This document shows positions 8,749 through 26,650 of a DNA stretch of 64,000 nucleotides, in pieces. Source of the DNA: Sva-07 sp963716235 (lineage in GTDB: Bacteria > Actinomycetota > Acidimicrobiia > Acidimicrobiales > Ilumatobacteraceae); contig CAVQTE010000020.1 of the NCBI GenBank assembly GCA_963716235.1, positions 496,001 to 560,000 of the forward strand, read 5' to 3'. The translations under genes were made by a program, and so were the position numbers. The notes beneath the pieces were generated by a model, which was not told the origin of the DNA, made no database searches, and saw nothing but the letters and a program-made list of their open reading frames with translations. Position 1 is the first letter of the stretch. Each line of letters begins with the position of its first letter.

Positions 8749-9885
8749 TCAGTCCTCCGGGCGGTCGGTGACCGTCACGGTGAGATCGATCCGCTCGCCG
8801 TCGCGGACCACGGTGATGGTCGAGGAGTCGCCCGGCTGGAGATCGCGGATCGCCGCGATCAGCCCGGTCGTTCCATCGATCGCGGCGCCATCGGCAGCCA
8901 CGACGAGGTCGCCGGCTTCGACACCGGCATCGGCGGCCGGCGTTCCCGGCTGCACGCTGGCGATGACCGCACCCTGCCCACCGTCGCGTCGATCCTCGAG
9001 TTCGACCCCGAGGTAGCCCTCCGATCGAGCCTCCCCGCCGGCCTGCGCCCGAAGCGCCTCGATCACCGGGAGCGCCTCACCCACGCTGATGGCGAAACCG
9101 ACGTTCGTCGCCGCCGACGTCGTGGTGTCGCGCGCCACCGCAGTGTTGATGCCGACGACTTCCCCGAGGGCGTTGACCAGCGGGCCGCCCGAGTTCCCCG
9201 ACGAGATCGCGGCGTCGGTCTGGATCAAGCCGTCGAGGAACGCGCCGTCGGTGCCGATGGTGCGATCGAGCGCCGAGACGATGCCGAGAGTGACCGACGG
9301 GTCACCGTCGAGGCCGAGGGCGAAACCGATCGCCACGACCTCATCGCCGAGACGGACACTGGCGGGGTCGCCGAACACGGCTGCATCGAAATCGTCGCCA
9401 CTCATCCGCAGCAACGCGAGATCGTTGCCGGCATCAGCCGCGAGCAGGCGCGCTTCCCGTGGCTCGGTCTCGCCGGCGAGGCGGACACGGATCTCGGTGG
9501 CACCGTTCACCACATGGGCGTTGGTCAGGATTTCACCGTCGGAGGAAATGATCACGCCCGTGCCGACGGACTGGCCTCCGCCGACATCGGCGTTGATGGT
9601 GACGACCGACGGCGCGATGTGGTCGATGACCTTGCCGACGTCGAGACGAGCTGCGGATGGTTCGCTCGGGTCCGACACGTTGATCGGCTCGTCGCTCGCG
9701 CTCCTGGGGGGCTCGTCGATCCAATCGGACACCTGGCTGCCCACGAGCGCCCCCGTGAGTCCGGCAACCCATGCAACCGCTGCCACGATGGCAACGAGCA
9801 TCGCTCCTCGCCGCTTCGCATGGCGGGGTGAAGGCGCAGGCGGCACCGCGTTCACACCTGGTGCCGGCGGTGGCAGCGAAGTCAT
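8749..9885 (-). CDS. HtrA/DegP-like membrane-anchored serine protease with a PDZ domain
   Basis: 378 residues. A cytosolic Pro-rich tail is followed by one membrane segment (about residues 29-50), then a trypsin-like S1C domain with His124 (TNAHVV), Asp155 (GNDLALL) and Ser232 (SSGNSGGP), and a C-terminal PDZ domain (about 285-375, including YLGVELEDRR and PGTPAADAGVEAGDLVVAADG). It should sit on the outer face of the membrane and degrade or refold damaged envelope proteins. The order and the single PDZ match actinobacterial HtrA/PepD proteins. It lies downstream of the rpsJ terminator-like hairpin, so it probably has its own promoter in 9886-10001. Confidence is high for the family; the exact orthologue name is left open. 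Confidence 0.92.
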   Translation of the reverse strand: MTSLPPPAPGVNAVPPAPSPRHAKRRGAMLVAIVAAVAWVAGLTGALVGSQVSDWIDEPPRSASDEPINVSDPSEPSAARLDVGKVIDHIAPSVVTINADVGGGQSVGTGVIISSDGEILTNAHVVNGATEIRVRLAGETEPREARLLAADAGNDLALLRMSGDDFDAAVFGDPASVRLGDEVVAIGFALGLDGDPSVTLGIVSALDRTIGTDGAFLDGLIQTDAAISSGNSGGPLVNALGEVVGINTAVARDTTTSAATNVGFAISVGEALPVIEALRAQAGGEARSEGYLGVELEDRRDGGQGAVIASVQPGTPAADAGVEAGDLVVAADGAAIDGTTGLIAAIRDLQPGDSSTITVVRDGERIDLTVTVTDRPED

Positions 9886-9910
9886 GGCTCTCTGTCTATC
9901 CCCGAACGCG

Positions 9911-9938
9911 AACTGCGACCCCCGTCGGGGTCGCAGTT
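9911..9938. terminator. Perfect 12-bp hairpin downstream of rpsJ
   Basis: The arms 9911-9922 (AACTGCGACCCC) and 9927-9938 are exact reverse complements around a 4-nt CGTC loop. The hairpin lies 64 nt past the rpsJ stop and just before htrA on the same strand. There is no U-tract, so it may be a weak intrinsic terminator or a 3'-end stabilising stem. It marks the probable end of the rpsL-rpsJ unit. Confidence 0.65.
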
Positions 9939-10001
9939 CTCAACTTCTTCACAACCAGTTGAGACGCGGGGTCTGACCCCCACCTCAGGGCGGCGTCTCG
10001 T

Positions 10002-10316
10002 TCAGGCGTTCTGGATCTTGATCTCGATGTCGACGCCGGCGGGCAGCTCGATGCGCTGCAGGCTGTCGATGGTCTTGCCGTTCGGGTTCACGATGTCGAT
10101 GAGGCGCTTGTGCACCCGCATCTCGAAGTGCTCCCGGCTGTCCTTGTCGACGTGCGGGCCACGGATGACCGTGTAGCGGTGCTTGTCGGTGGGCAGCGGG
10201 ATGGGCCCGCGGACGGTGGCGTCGGTACGAGTGACCGTCTCGACGATCTTCTTCGTCGACTGGTCGATGATCTCGTGGTCGAACGCCTTCAGGCGGATTC
10301 TGATGCTCTGTGCCAT
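10002..10316 (-). CDS. rpsJ: 30S ribosomal protein S10
   Basis: A 104-residue S10. It begins AQSIRIRLKAFDHEIIDQSTKKIVETV, has the loop GPIPLPTDKHRYTVIRGPHVDKDSREHFEMR that reaches into the 30S head, and ends DIEIKIQNA. S10 is a 30S head protein and also the NusE partner in antitermination. It follows tuf by 32 nt and is the last gene of the str-type unit. The usual S10-operon genes (rplC, rplD, rplW, rplB) do not follow. Instead there is a hairpin and then a protease gene. Confidence 0.98.
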   Translation of the reverse strand: MAQSIRIRLKAFDHEIIDQSTKKIVETVTRTDATVRGPIPLPTDKHRYTVIRGPHVDKDSREHFEMRVHKRLIDIVNPNGKTIDSLQRIELPAGVDIEIKIQNA

Positions 10317-10348
10317 GTCAGTGTCTCTTCTGTCTCAGCTGGTCCGGG

Positions 10349-11535
10349 TCACTTCAGGATCTTGGTGACGCGGCCGGCACCCACCGTGCGACCACCCTCA
10401 CGAATAGCGAAACGCAAACCCTCATCCATCGCGATCGGCTTACCCAACTCCACCGTGATCTCCACATTGTCACCAGGCATCACCATCTCCGTACCCGCCG
10501 GCAACTCAATCGTCCCCGTCACATCAGTCGTACGGAAAAAGAACTGCGGACGATAATTGTTGAAGAACGGCTTATGACGCCCACCCTCATCCTTGTTCAA
10601 CACATACACCTGACCCTCGAAATTCGTGTGCGGCGTAATCGAACCCGGCTTACAGAACACCTGACCCCGCTCCACATCCTCCTTCGCCGTCCCACGAAGA
10701 AGCGCACCGATGTTGTCACCCGCCTGACCCTCATCGAACAACTTACGGAACATCTCAACACCCGTACACGTCGTCTTCTGCGTCGCCCGCAAACCAACAA
10801 TCTCGATCTCATCACCCGTATGAACAATGCCCTGCTCGACCTTGCCCGTCACCACCGTGCCACGACCCGTGATCGTGAACACATCCTCGATCGGCATCAA
10901 GAACGGCTTGTCCAACTCACGCACCGGCAACGGAATGAACGAATCAGCCGCAGCCATCAACTCCATGATCTTCTCCTGCCACACAGGATCACCCTCCAAC
11001 GCCTTCAACGCGCTGACACCTGCACAACCGGAACATCATCACCCGGGAACTCATACTCATTCAGCAGCTCACGAACCTCGAGCTCCACGAACTCCATCAA
11101 CTCCTCATCATCAACCATGTCCGCCTTGTTCAACGCAACAATGATCGACGGCACCCCAACCTGACGAGCCAACAACACATGCTCACGCGTCTGCGGCATC
11201 GGACCATCCGTCGCCGCAACCACCAAAATCGCGCCATCAACCTGCGCCGCACCCGTAATCATGTTCTTGATGTAATCAGCATGACCCGGCATGTCCACAT
11301 GCGCATAATGCCGATTCTCAGTCTCATACTCAATATGAGCAATCGAAATCGTAATACCACGCGCCTTCTCCTCCGGCGCCTTGTCAATCGTGTCAAACGC
11401 CGCAAACTCAGCCAACCCACGATCCGCCAACGTCTGCGAAATAGCCGCCGTCAACGTCGTCTTACCATGATCAATATGACCCATCGTGCCAATATTCACA
11501 TGCGGCTTATTACGCTCAAACTTCTGCTTGCTCAT
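10349..11535 (-). CDS. tuf: Elongation factor Tu, copy 1 (frame broken near 11010)
   Basis: Together the two frames encode a complete EF-Tu of about 394 residues. They include the P-loop GHIDHGKTT, DMPGHADY (G3), NKADMVDD (G4), and the domain II and III sequence to the C-terminus TVGAGRVTKILK. EF-Tu delivers aminoacyl-tRNA to the ribosome. The ATG at 11535 begins the conserved SKQKFERNKPHVNIGTMG. In the G5 segment the DNA reads GTG TCA GCG, an extra CG, then TTG AAG, where V-S-A-L-K is expected; the insertion gives a stop two codons on. Codon use favours G- and T-ending codons (TTG, GGT, CGT, ATT, CAT), unlike fusA next door. The gene is nearly identical to copy 2 at 29604-30789. The break is probably a sequence error. 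Confidence 0.95.
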
Positions 11536-11624
11536 CGCTGCGACTCCAATGTCGTTTCTTGTTGTTAGAGGTGGGTTGTCAAGGAACTTGATCTGCATTG
11601 CTCGTGACGTGACGTCAGCGGCGA

Positions 11625-13718
<2,094 letters not shown>

Positions 13719-13874
13719 CTGCTACTTCACTTCCGTGTCAAGGGGCGACTGGGGGGTTGCCGTACTGCGCACACAGGCGCAGGCACGGAGTTCGAGTGTA
13801 TCGGCGGAATCGCAGCCCCCACTGCGTGTGACCCCTGCATCGACCGACTGCGTACGGTCGAGTGCGGCGAGCGC

Positions 13875-14309
13875 TCAGCGGGCCTGGATGTAGTCGTGCA
13901 GTTGGCCGTTCTCGATCTCGAGCTGACCCAGCCGGGCCTTGACGACGTCGCCGATCGAGATGATCCCGGCGAACTTTCCGTCGTCGTCGACCACCGGCAG
14001 GTGCCGGATCCGACGTTCGGTCATCATGCCCATCATGTGATCGACCGTGTCGTGGCCATGGCACGTCGTGACGGTCGTCGACATCGCCGAGGCCACGTTG
14101 CGCCCGAGCGTCGAGCCGCCGTGGGCAGCCAGTGCGCGCACGACATCGCGTTCGGACACGATGCCGTCGATGGTGCGCCCGTCTCGGCTCACAACGAGGG
14201 CTCCGACGCCGTGATCACGTAGCGCGGCCGTCGCGTCGGCGAGCGAATCGTCCGGGCCGATCGTGGCGACGGCGGTTCCTTTGACCTTCAGGATGTTCTG
14301 GACGTGCAT
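13875..14309 (-). CDS. Two-CBS-domain protein inside the str operon
   Basis: A 144-residue protein made almost wholly of two CBS domains. The first is about residues 5-65 (ILKVKGTAVATIGPDDSLADATAAL...GALVVSRDGRTIDGIVSERDVVRAL). The second is about 72-130 (TCHGHDTVDHMMGMMTERRIRHLPVVDDDGKFAGIISIGDVVKA). Such pairs bind adenosyl ligands (AMP, ATP, SAM or NADH) and usually sense energy state. The ATG at 14309 follows a GAGAGGGG site. It lies between rpsG and fusA on the same strand, where no gene is expected in the classic rpsL-rpsG-fusA-tuf order. No effector domain is fused, so its partner is unknown. Confidence 0.88.
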   Translation of the reverse strand: MHVQNILKVKGTAVATIGPDDSLADATAALRDHGVGALVVSRDGRTIDGIVSERDVVRALAAHGGSTLGRNVASAMSTTVTTCHGHDTVDHMMGMMTERRIRHLPVVDDDGKFAGIISIGDVVKARLGQLEIENGQLHDYIQAR

Positions 14310-14485
14310 CGAGTTCCCCTCTCGATCGTGCGACCGCACCGGTCGCTGGTCGGGCGTCCTCCCCCTCAAGGCCACGTTAGTGCATTCGTGAAGCGGCGAG
14401 AACCGGAGCCACAACGACGGAACCCGGAGCCGAGGCCCCGGGTTCCGTACACGTTGTTCGAGTCACCGGCGCAGCCGGCAGATGT

Positions 14486-14962
14486 TCACCAGCGATAGTG
14501 GGCGAACGCCTTGTTCGAGTCGGCCATCTTCTGGATGTCGTCGCGCTTCTTCATCGCGGCGCCCAATCCATTGGCCGCATCCATGAGTTCGTTGGCAAGG
14601 CACTCGGCCATCGTCTTCTCACGACGGGCGCGGGCGTAGTCGACCGTCCAGCGGATCGCCAGCGTGGTCGCACGACGAGGACGAACCTCGACGGGCACCT
14701 GATAGGTGGCACCGCCGACCCGGCGGCTGCGGACTTCGAGCGGCGGCTTGACGTTCTCGATGGCTCGCTTGACCGTGTCGATCGCCATGTCGTCGCCTTC
14801 GAGGCGCGACTGGATGATCTCCATCGCGTCATAGACGATCTTCTCGGCAACGGTGCGCTTGCCGTGCAACATCACCTTGTTGGTGATCTGCGTGACGAGC
14901 TGCGACTTGTGGATGGGATCCGCGACGAGTTCGCGGCGGGGAGCAGGACCTTTACGTGGCAT
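14486..14962 (-). CDS. rpsG: 30S ribosomal protein S7
   Basis: A 158-residue S7, the primary 16S rRNA-binding protein that nucleates the 30S head. The N-terminus PRKGPAPRRELVADPIHKSQ is followed by NKVMLHGKRTVAEKIVYDAM, VEVRPRRATTLAIRW and the C-terminal NKAFAHYRW. It follows rpsL by 6 nt and is translationally linked with it. In other bacteria S7 is the autoregulator of this operon; I did not try to identify a binding site in the leader. Confidence 0.98.
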   Translation of the reverse strand: MPRKGPAPRRELVADPIHKSQLVTQITNKVMLHGKRTVAEKIVYDAMEIIQSRLEGDDMAIDTVKRAIENVKPPLEVRSRRVGGATYQVPVEVRPRRATTLAIRWTVDYARARREKTMAECLANELMDAANGLGAAMKKRDDIQKMADSNKAFAHYRW

Positions 14963-14968
14963 CTCGGG

Positions 14969-15340
14969 TCACTTCTCCTTCTTGGCGCCATAACGGCTAC
15001 GGGACTGCTTGCGGTTCTTCACGCCGACGGCGTCGAGCGCTCCGCGGATGATCTTGTACCGGACACCGGGAAGGTCACGAACGCGGCCTCCACGCACGAG
15101 CACGATCGAGTGCTCCTGGAGATTGTGGCCCTCACCCGGGATGTAGGCGGTGACCTCGATACCGGAGTTGAGACGGACACGAGCGACCTTGCGAAGCGCC
15201 GAGTTCGGCTTCTTCGGGGTGGTGGTGTACACACGAGTGCACACGCCGCGGCGCTGGGGCGAACCCTTGAGCGCCGGCGTCTTGCTCTTGGTGACTTTCG
15301 AGCTCCGACCTTGACGGACGAGCTGCTGGATGGTTGGCAC
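14969..15340 (-). CDS. rpsL: 30S ribosomal protein S12
   Basis: A 123-residue S12, the decoding-centre protein. PTIQQLVRQGRS at the start, TTTPKKPNSALRKVARVRL (with the streptomycin-site lysine in PKKPN) and PGVRYKIIRGALDAVGV are diagnostic. The lysines and proline around the classical streptomycin positions look wild-type. It is the first gene of the unit; its promoter should lie in 15341-15536, shared back-to-back with the permease gene on the other strand. I see no distinctive regulatory motif in that 196-nt stretch. Confidence 0.98.
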   Translation of the reverse strand: MPTIQQLVRQGRSSKVTKSKTPALKGSPQRRGVCTRVYTTTPKKPNSALRKVARVRLNSGIEVTAYIPGEGHNLQEHSIVLVRGGRVRDLPGVRYKIIRGALDAVGVKNRKQSRSRYGAKKEK

Positions 15341-15536
15341 TGATTGAACCTCGTTCGTTCAGGTCGTTTCGCGGACTGGAGCCTGCGAAATGTGGTGGGT
15401 TGGACGAATCACGGGTTGCGACCCGCCCGCCATACACCGGAACCGTTGCTCGAACGGACCCGATGAGAGGACCCTGCAAGGCTATGGGCACCCACTCGAT
15501 CGCGCAACCGCCCGCCGGGTGCTAGAACCGCAGGGT

Positions 15537-17144
15537 ATGGGAGTGCTCACCTCTGATCCGCTCCTGGTGCTGTTCATCGTGGTGGCGCTCGGTGCAGCGC
15601 TCGGCCGCGTGCGCGTCGGCGGAGTCAGCCTGGGCCCGGCAGCGGCGCTGTTCGCCGGGCTCGGCGTGTCCGCGATCGACCCGGATCTGGCCGAGCTCCC
15701 GGCGATCATCCCGCTCTTCGGGCTCGCGCTGTTCATCTACACGATCGGATTGGCCTCCGGACCGGCGTTCTTCGGCGGGTTGCGCCAGGACGGCCTGCGG
15801 GTCAGCGTCGCAGTTGCGCTGTTGCTCGGCGCAGTCGGGCTGACCGTCGCCGGGGTCAGCGAGCTGTTCGACTTCGATCCAGGCGCTCGGGCGGGGCTCT
15901 TCGCCGGGTCGCAGACGAACACCCCGGCACTGTCAGCCGCGCTCGAGCAGCTCGCGCCACAGATCGCGGCGAACGAGGTCACCGACCCGGTCGTCGGCTA
16001 CTCGCTCGTGTATCCCCTCGGCGTGGTGGCGATGATCGTCGCCGCCGGGTGGTCGTTGCGCCGTGCCCGGCACCCGGGGCACGACCTGCCATTGGTGCCA
16101 TCGACCACTCCGGCTCAACGGAACGCGACCAGCGTGACGGTGATCGTCACACGCCCCGATCTGCCGAACCTCGCCGCGTTGCGATCGTGGGAGGGCGAAC
16201 GGTTGACGTTCTCGCGCGTCGAACACGACGGTGAAGTGAACCTCGCCACGAACGACGTCACGCTGGAGCCCGGTGACCTCTGCACCGTCATCGGTACGCC
16301 TGATGTGGTCGACCGGTTCGTCGACTGGGCGGGCTACCGCAGCGAGCGACATCTTGCGCTCGACCGCAAGAAGCTCGACTTCCGGCGGATCTCGGTGTCC
16401 AAACGAACGCTCGCCGGAGCCCGCCTGCGCGACGTCGACCTCGAGGGCCGCTTCGGAGCGATGGCGACCCGTGTTCGTCGTGGCGACGCCGATTTCGTCG
16501 TCGATCGGGACTTCGTGTTGCGACTCGGTGACCGCGTCCGGGTCGTCGGTCCGACCGACAAGATGGCCGACGTGGCCGGCGCGCTCGGGGATTCCGACCG
16601 GGGACTCAGCGAAGTCGACCCGCTCGGCTTTGCGACGGGACTGGCGATCGGTCTGCTCCTCGCTCAGGTCGCGATCCCGATCCCAGGTGGTGGTCAGGTC
16701 GAACTGGGCGTCGGCGGCGGTCCGCTGATCGTTGCACTCGTCTTGGGCACCCTCGGACGGACGGGTCCGTTCACCTGGCAGATTCCATACGCGGCGAACC
16801 TCACCATCCGTCAACTCGGCGTACTGCTGTTCCTCGGCGGGGTCGGCATCCGCTCCGGTGGCACGTTCGCGGAGGCAGCCGGCACCGGCGTCGGGCTGCG
16901 ACTCGCCGTTGCCGGCGTGATCGTGACGGCGGCGACGGCCGGGCTCGTGACCCTCATGCTGCGAATCCTGCGTCGCGGCCCGATCGACGGCGCCGGAATG
17001 GTCGCCGGTGTCCAGACCCAGCCCGCCGTGCTGGCATTCGCCTCCGAACGCGCCGATGGCGACGAGCGCGTCGACACCGGCTACGCCCTCGTGTTCCCCT
17101 TGGCGATGATCCTCAAGCTGATCATCGTCCAGCTGCTCATCTGA
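15537..17144 (+). CDS. AspT/YbjL-like (AAE family) permease with RCK_C domains
   Basis: A 535-residue membrane protein. Two hydrophobic blocks of about five segments each (roughly residues 1-175 and 365-535) flank a soluble middle. The first block has FIYTIGLASGPAFFGGL and FAGSQTNTPALSAALEQL; the second has GVGIRSGG and GVQTQPAVLAFASER, the paired motif of the aspartate-alanine exchanger fold. The middle holds two TrkA_C/RCK_C-like segments (about 195-265 and 285-355). Known members exchange dicarboxylic amino acids or succinate. The ATG at 15537 is preceded by GCAGGGT. It is the only plus-strand gene between rpoC and rpsL. The substrate is not predictable. Confidence 0.85.
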   Translation: MGVLTSDPLLVLFIVVALGAALGRVRVGGVSLGPAAALFAGLGVSAIDPDLAELPAIIPLFGLALFIYTIGLASGPAFFGGLRQDGLRVSVAVALLLGAVGLTVAGVSELFDFDPGARAGLFAGSQTNTPALSAALEQLAPQIAANEVTDPVVGYSLVYPLGVVAMIVAAGWSLRRARHPGHDLPLVPSTTPAQRNATSVTVIVTRPDLPNLAALRSWEGERLTFSRVEHDGEVNLATNDVTLEPGDLCTVIGTPDVVDRFVDWAGYRSERHLALDRKKLDFRRISVSKRTLAGARLRDVDLEGRFGAMATRVRRGDADFVVDRDFVLRLGDRVRVVGPTDKMADVAGALGDSDRGLSEVDPLGFATGLAIGLLLAQVAIPIPGGGQVELGVGGGPLIVALVLGTLGRTGPFTWQIPYAANLTIRQLGVLLFLGGVGIRSGGTFAEAAGTGVGLRLAVAGVIVTAATAGLVTLMLRILRRGPIDGAGMVAGVQTQPAVLAFASERADGDERVDTGYALVFPLAMILKLIIVQLLI

Positions 17145-17168
17145 CCCGACACGCCCGGGCAGACCCCG

Positions 17169-17198
17169 GCAATCCCGGTTTCCTGGAACGGGGATTGC
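17169..17198. terminator. Hairpin between convergent permease and rpoC genes
   Basis: GCAATCCC (17169-17176) pairs exactly with GGGATTGC (17191-17198); after one mismatch, GTT/AAC extends the stem to a short loop. The hairpin lies in the 61-nt gap between the convergent 3' ends and could terminate both transcripts. A T-rich tail is weak on either side. Confidence 0.65.
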
Positions 17199-17205
17199 TG
17201 TTGGG

Positions 17206-21114
<3,909 letters not shown>

Positions 21115-21149
21115 GTGGTTCCTCGTTGTTCGGGTCGTGCGTTGTGATG

Positions 21150-24866
<3,717 letters not shown>

Positions 24867-25151
24867 GGATCACTCTCCAGGGAATCGAGGATGGACGTCA
24901 CAGAATGCTGCGACGTGATACCGGGCGCGCATGACCGAACCGAAGGGACGGTAAGGGGACAACAAACGCACGGCAACGTTCGATGCTATCCAGAGGGGAC
25001 GCACAACGTCAACCGGCTTCGGCATGGAAATCGCCGAGCAGGGACGGGGTAACCGCTGAATTGCGGGACAACGTAAAGAAGTCGGTCGCGAAAGTCAAGC
25101 ATTGCCGCGGAACTGACATCTTCTCGTGACGAAGGTCCTACGTACCGCTCA
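24867..25151 (-). other. rpoB 5' leader region, no gene seen
   Basis: This is the rpoB-proximal part of the 599-nt rplL-rpoB gap. No frame here looks coding on either strand. A promoter or leader for rpoBC is likely in this stretch; I could not pick out convincing -10/-35 boxes. Confidence 0.5.
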
Positions 25152-25442
25152 CGGGTCCTGTCACCGGCACCCTCCCGGGCGTGCGGCCTTCGGCCGGTCC
25201 CGGAAGTGCCCCGGCGCCACCCGTTCGCTGTTCGGCGGCACCAGTCGCGAGTGCAACTCAGCACTTGGGGGGAGGGGGCATATTGAAGAACCCCGGGGGA
25301 ATGCCCCCGGGGTTCTTCATCGGCTCACCCAGCGAGGGGCGAGTTCGTCATTTCGGTTGCGTAGGTGGGCGGGTGGCGCCGGGGCACTTCCGAAGACCGG
25401 CCGGAGGCCGCAGCTTCGGGAGTGTGCCGGTGACAGGACCCG
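25152..25442. repeat. Long inverted repeat in the rplL-rpoB intergenic region
   Basis: The arm 25152-25222 (71 nt) is the near-exact reverse complement of 25371-25442 (72 nt). The outer 19 nt and the inner 21 nt pair perfectly; the middle carries about eight mismatches and one 1-nt indel. The 148-nt spacer contains a separate perfect 15-bp hairpin. As RNA from the rplJL-rpoBC transcript it would form a stem of about 70 bp starting 23 nt past the rplL stop. In E. coli the same intergenic position holds an attenuator and an RNase III site, so a processing or attenuation role is the leading idea. A palindromic mobile repeat is the main alternative. Confidence 0.85.
25285..25318. terminator. Perfect 15-bp hairpin within the long inverted repeat
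   Basis: The arm 25285-25299 (GAAGAACCCCGGGGG) and the arm 25304-25318 are exact reverse complements around an AATG loop. The stem is very GC-rich. It lies 148 nt downstream of rplL and about 420 nt upstream of rpoB. It has no U-tract on the transcribed strand, so full termination is unlikely; partial attenuation between rplL and rpoB would fit. Confidence 0.7.
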
Positions 25443-25465
25443 CTCGCCGGGAACGCAGCAAGCGA

Positions 25466-25849
25466 TCAGGCGAGCTTGACGGTCGCGCCGACTTCTTCGA
25501 GCTTGGCCTTGGCGGCATCGGCGTCGGCCTTGCTGGCCTTCTCCATGAGCGCCTTCGGGGCCGCGTCGACGAGGTCCTTGGCGTCCTTCAGGCCCACGCC
25601 GAGGAGGTCCTTGACGACCTTCACGACCTGGATCTTCTGCGCACCGGCGCTCTCGAGGACGACATCGAACTCGTCCTTCTCTTCTTCAGCAGCGGCTTCG
25701 CCGCCACCGCCGGCGGGAGCTGCTGCAGCAACAGCCACCGGGGCGGCGGCAGTCACTTCGAACTTCTCTTCGAATGCGTCGAGCAGTTCCTTGAGCTCGA
25801 TGACGGTCATGTTGCTGATCGCGTCGAGTACTTCTTCCTTGGTTGCCAT
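25466..25849 (-). CDS. rplL: 50S ribosomal protein L7/L12
   Basis: A 127-residue L7/L12, the stalk protein that recruits translational GTPases. The N-terminal dimer domain (KEEVLDAISNMTVIELKELLDAFEEKF) is followed by an Ala/Pro/Gly hinge (about residues 35-55), and then the globular domain with DVVLESAGAQKIQVVKVVKDLLGVGLKDAKDLVDAAPKAL. It ends AKLEEVGATVKLA. The stop codon sits next to a 7-bp stem (25442-25475), and the long inverted repeat begins 23 nt beyond. Confidence 0.98.
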   Translation of the reverse strand: MATKEEVLDAISNMTVIELKELLDAFEEKFEVTAAAPVAVAAAAPAGGGGEAAAEEEKDEFDVVLESAGAQKIQVVKVVKDLLGVGLKDAKDLVDAAPKALMEKASKADADAAKAKLEEVGATVKLA

Positions 25850-25891
25850 GTCGGCGTTCTCCTTGTTTCAGATGTTGATGGTTGTTCGTGA

Positions 25892-26437
25892 TCAGGCGGC
25901 CTCGGCGGCTGCCTTCTGATCGATGAGTGCGGACAGTCCGTACGCGAAGTTGCGCGGGAGCGCCTGGAGCAGACCAGCGGTCTTGACCAGGGGCGCCTGG
26001 AACGCGCCGGCCAATTGGGCCAGCAGTACTTCGCGCGACGGCAGACTCGCCAGTGCCTTGACATCATCGGCGGTCATCGGCGCGTCGCCGAGGACTCCGC
26101 CCTTGATGACGAGCAGTGGATTCGCCCTGGACTGATCGAGCAGCGCCTTGGCGGCCGCCACCGAATCACCGGTGACGAACGTGAGGGCGGTCGGGCCGAG
26201 CAGATACTCGTTGAGGCTCTCGTAGCCCGCGTCCGTGGCGGCCAGACGTGCCAGGGTGTTCTTGTACACCTTGTGCTCGGCTCCGGCAGCCCGAAGCGGG
26301 GCGCGAAGGTTGGCCATCTGGCCGACCTTCATCCCGCGGTACTCGGACACGAACACCGCCACGCTCTCGTTGAGCTTGGCGGTGATCTCCTCGACGATCG
26401 CGACCTTGTCGGGTCGTGGTGTGGTCGTCGTTGTCAT
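25892..26437 (-). CDS. rplJ: 50S ribosomal protein L10
   Basis: A 181-residue L10, base of the L7/L12 stalk. It begins TTTTTPRPDKVAIVEEITAKLNES and shows VSEYRGMKVGQMANLRAPLRAAG and KVYKNTLARLA. The open frame extends 25 codons further upstream, but the ATG at 26437 sits 9 nt after an AAAGGAGG site and matches the family start. L10 with L12 represses its own operon in many bacteria by binding the leader RNA upstream. A 6-bp stem (GATCAG/CTGATC) encloses the stop region. Confidence 0.97.
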   Translation of the reverse strand: MTTTTTPRPDKVAIVEEITAKLNESVAVFVSEYRGMKVGQMANLRAPLRAAGAEHKVYKNTLARLAATDAGYESLNEYLLGPTALTFVTGDSVAAAKALLDQSRANPLLVIKGGVLGDAPMTADDVKALASLPSREVLLAQLAGAFQAPLVKTAGLLQALPRNFAYGLSALIDQKAAAEAA

Positions 26438-26650
26438 GTGTGCATACCTCCTTTCGCTGCAACTCGTGGTGCTCGCATCAGATGCGAACACCGACGAGGA
26501 GCGCACGCACACCGAACGAGTCGGGCGTACGTGGTTCTTCGGCGATATGCACCTCGGTTGGCGGGCGGACCCATTACCCCCGGTTGGGGACCAACGGTCT
26601 CAGGCGAGCGACCGTTCAATATGTGACCGCGGCAAGACTAGCGCTGCGGA
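26438..26650 (-). promoter_or_regulatory. Possible L10 leader RNA upstream of rplJ
   Basis: The 213-nt rplA-rplJ gap is non-coding and could fold. On the transcribed strand it contains GGTCCCCAACCGGGGG, CCAACCGAGGTGCATATCGCC and a TCGCATCTGATGCGA hairpin shortly before the AAAGGAGG site. The L10 autoregulatory leader of Actinobacteria sits at exactly this position. My match rests on position and general look, not on a covariance model. Confidence 0.45.

Noticed and set aside
10349..11535. Programmed frameshifting in tuf
   Set aside because: No slippery heptamer, and the two copies carry different insertions. EF-Tu is not known to use frameshifting. Artefact is more likely.
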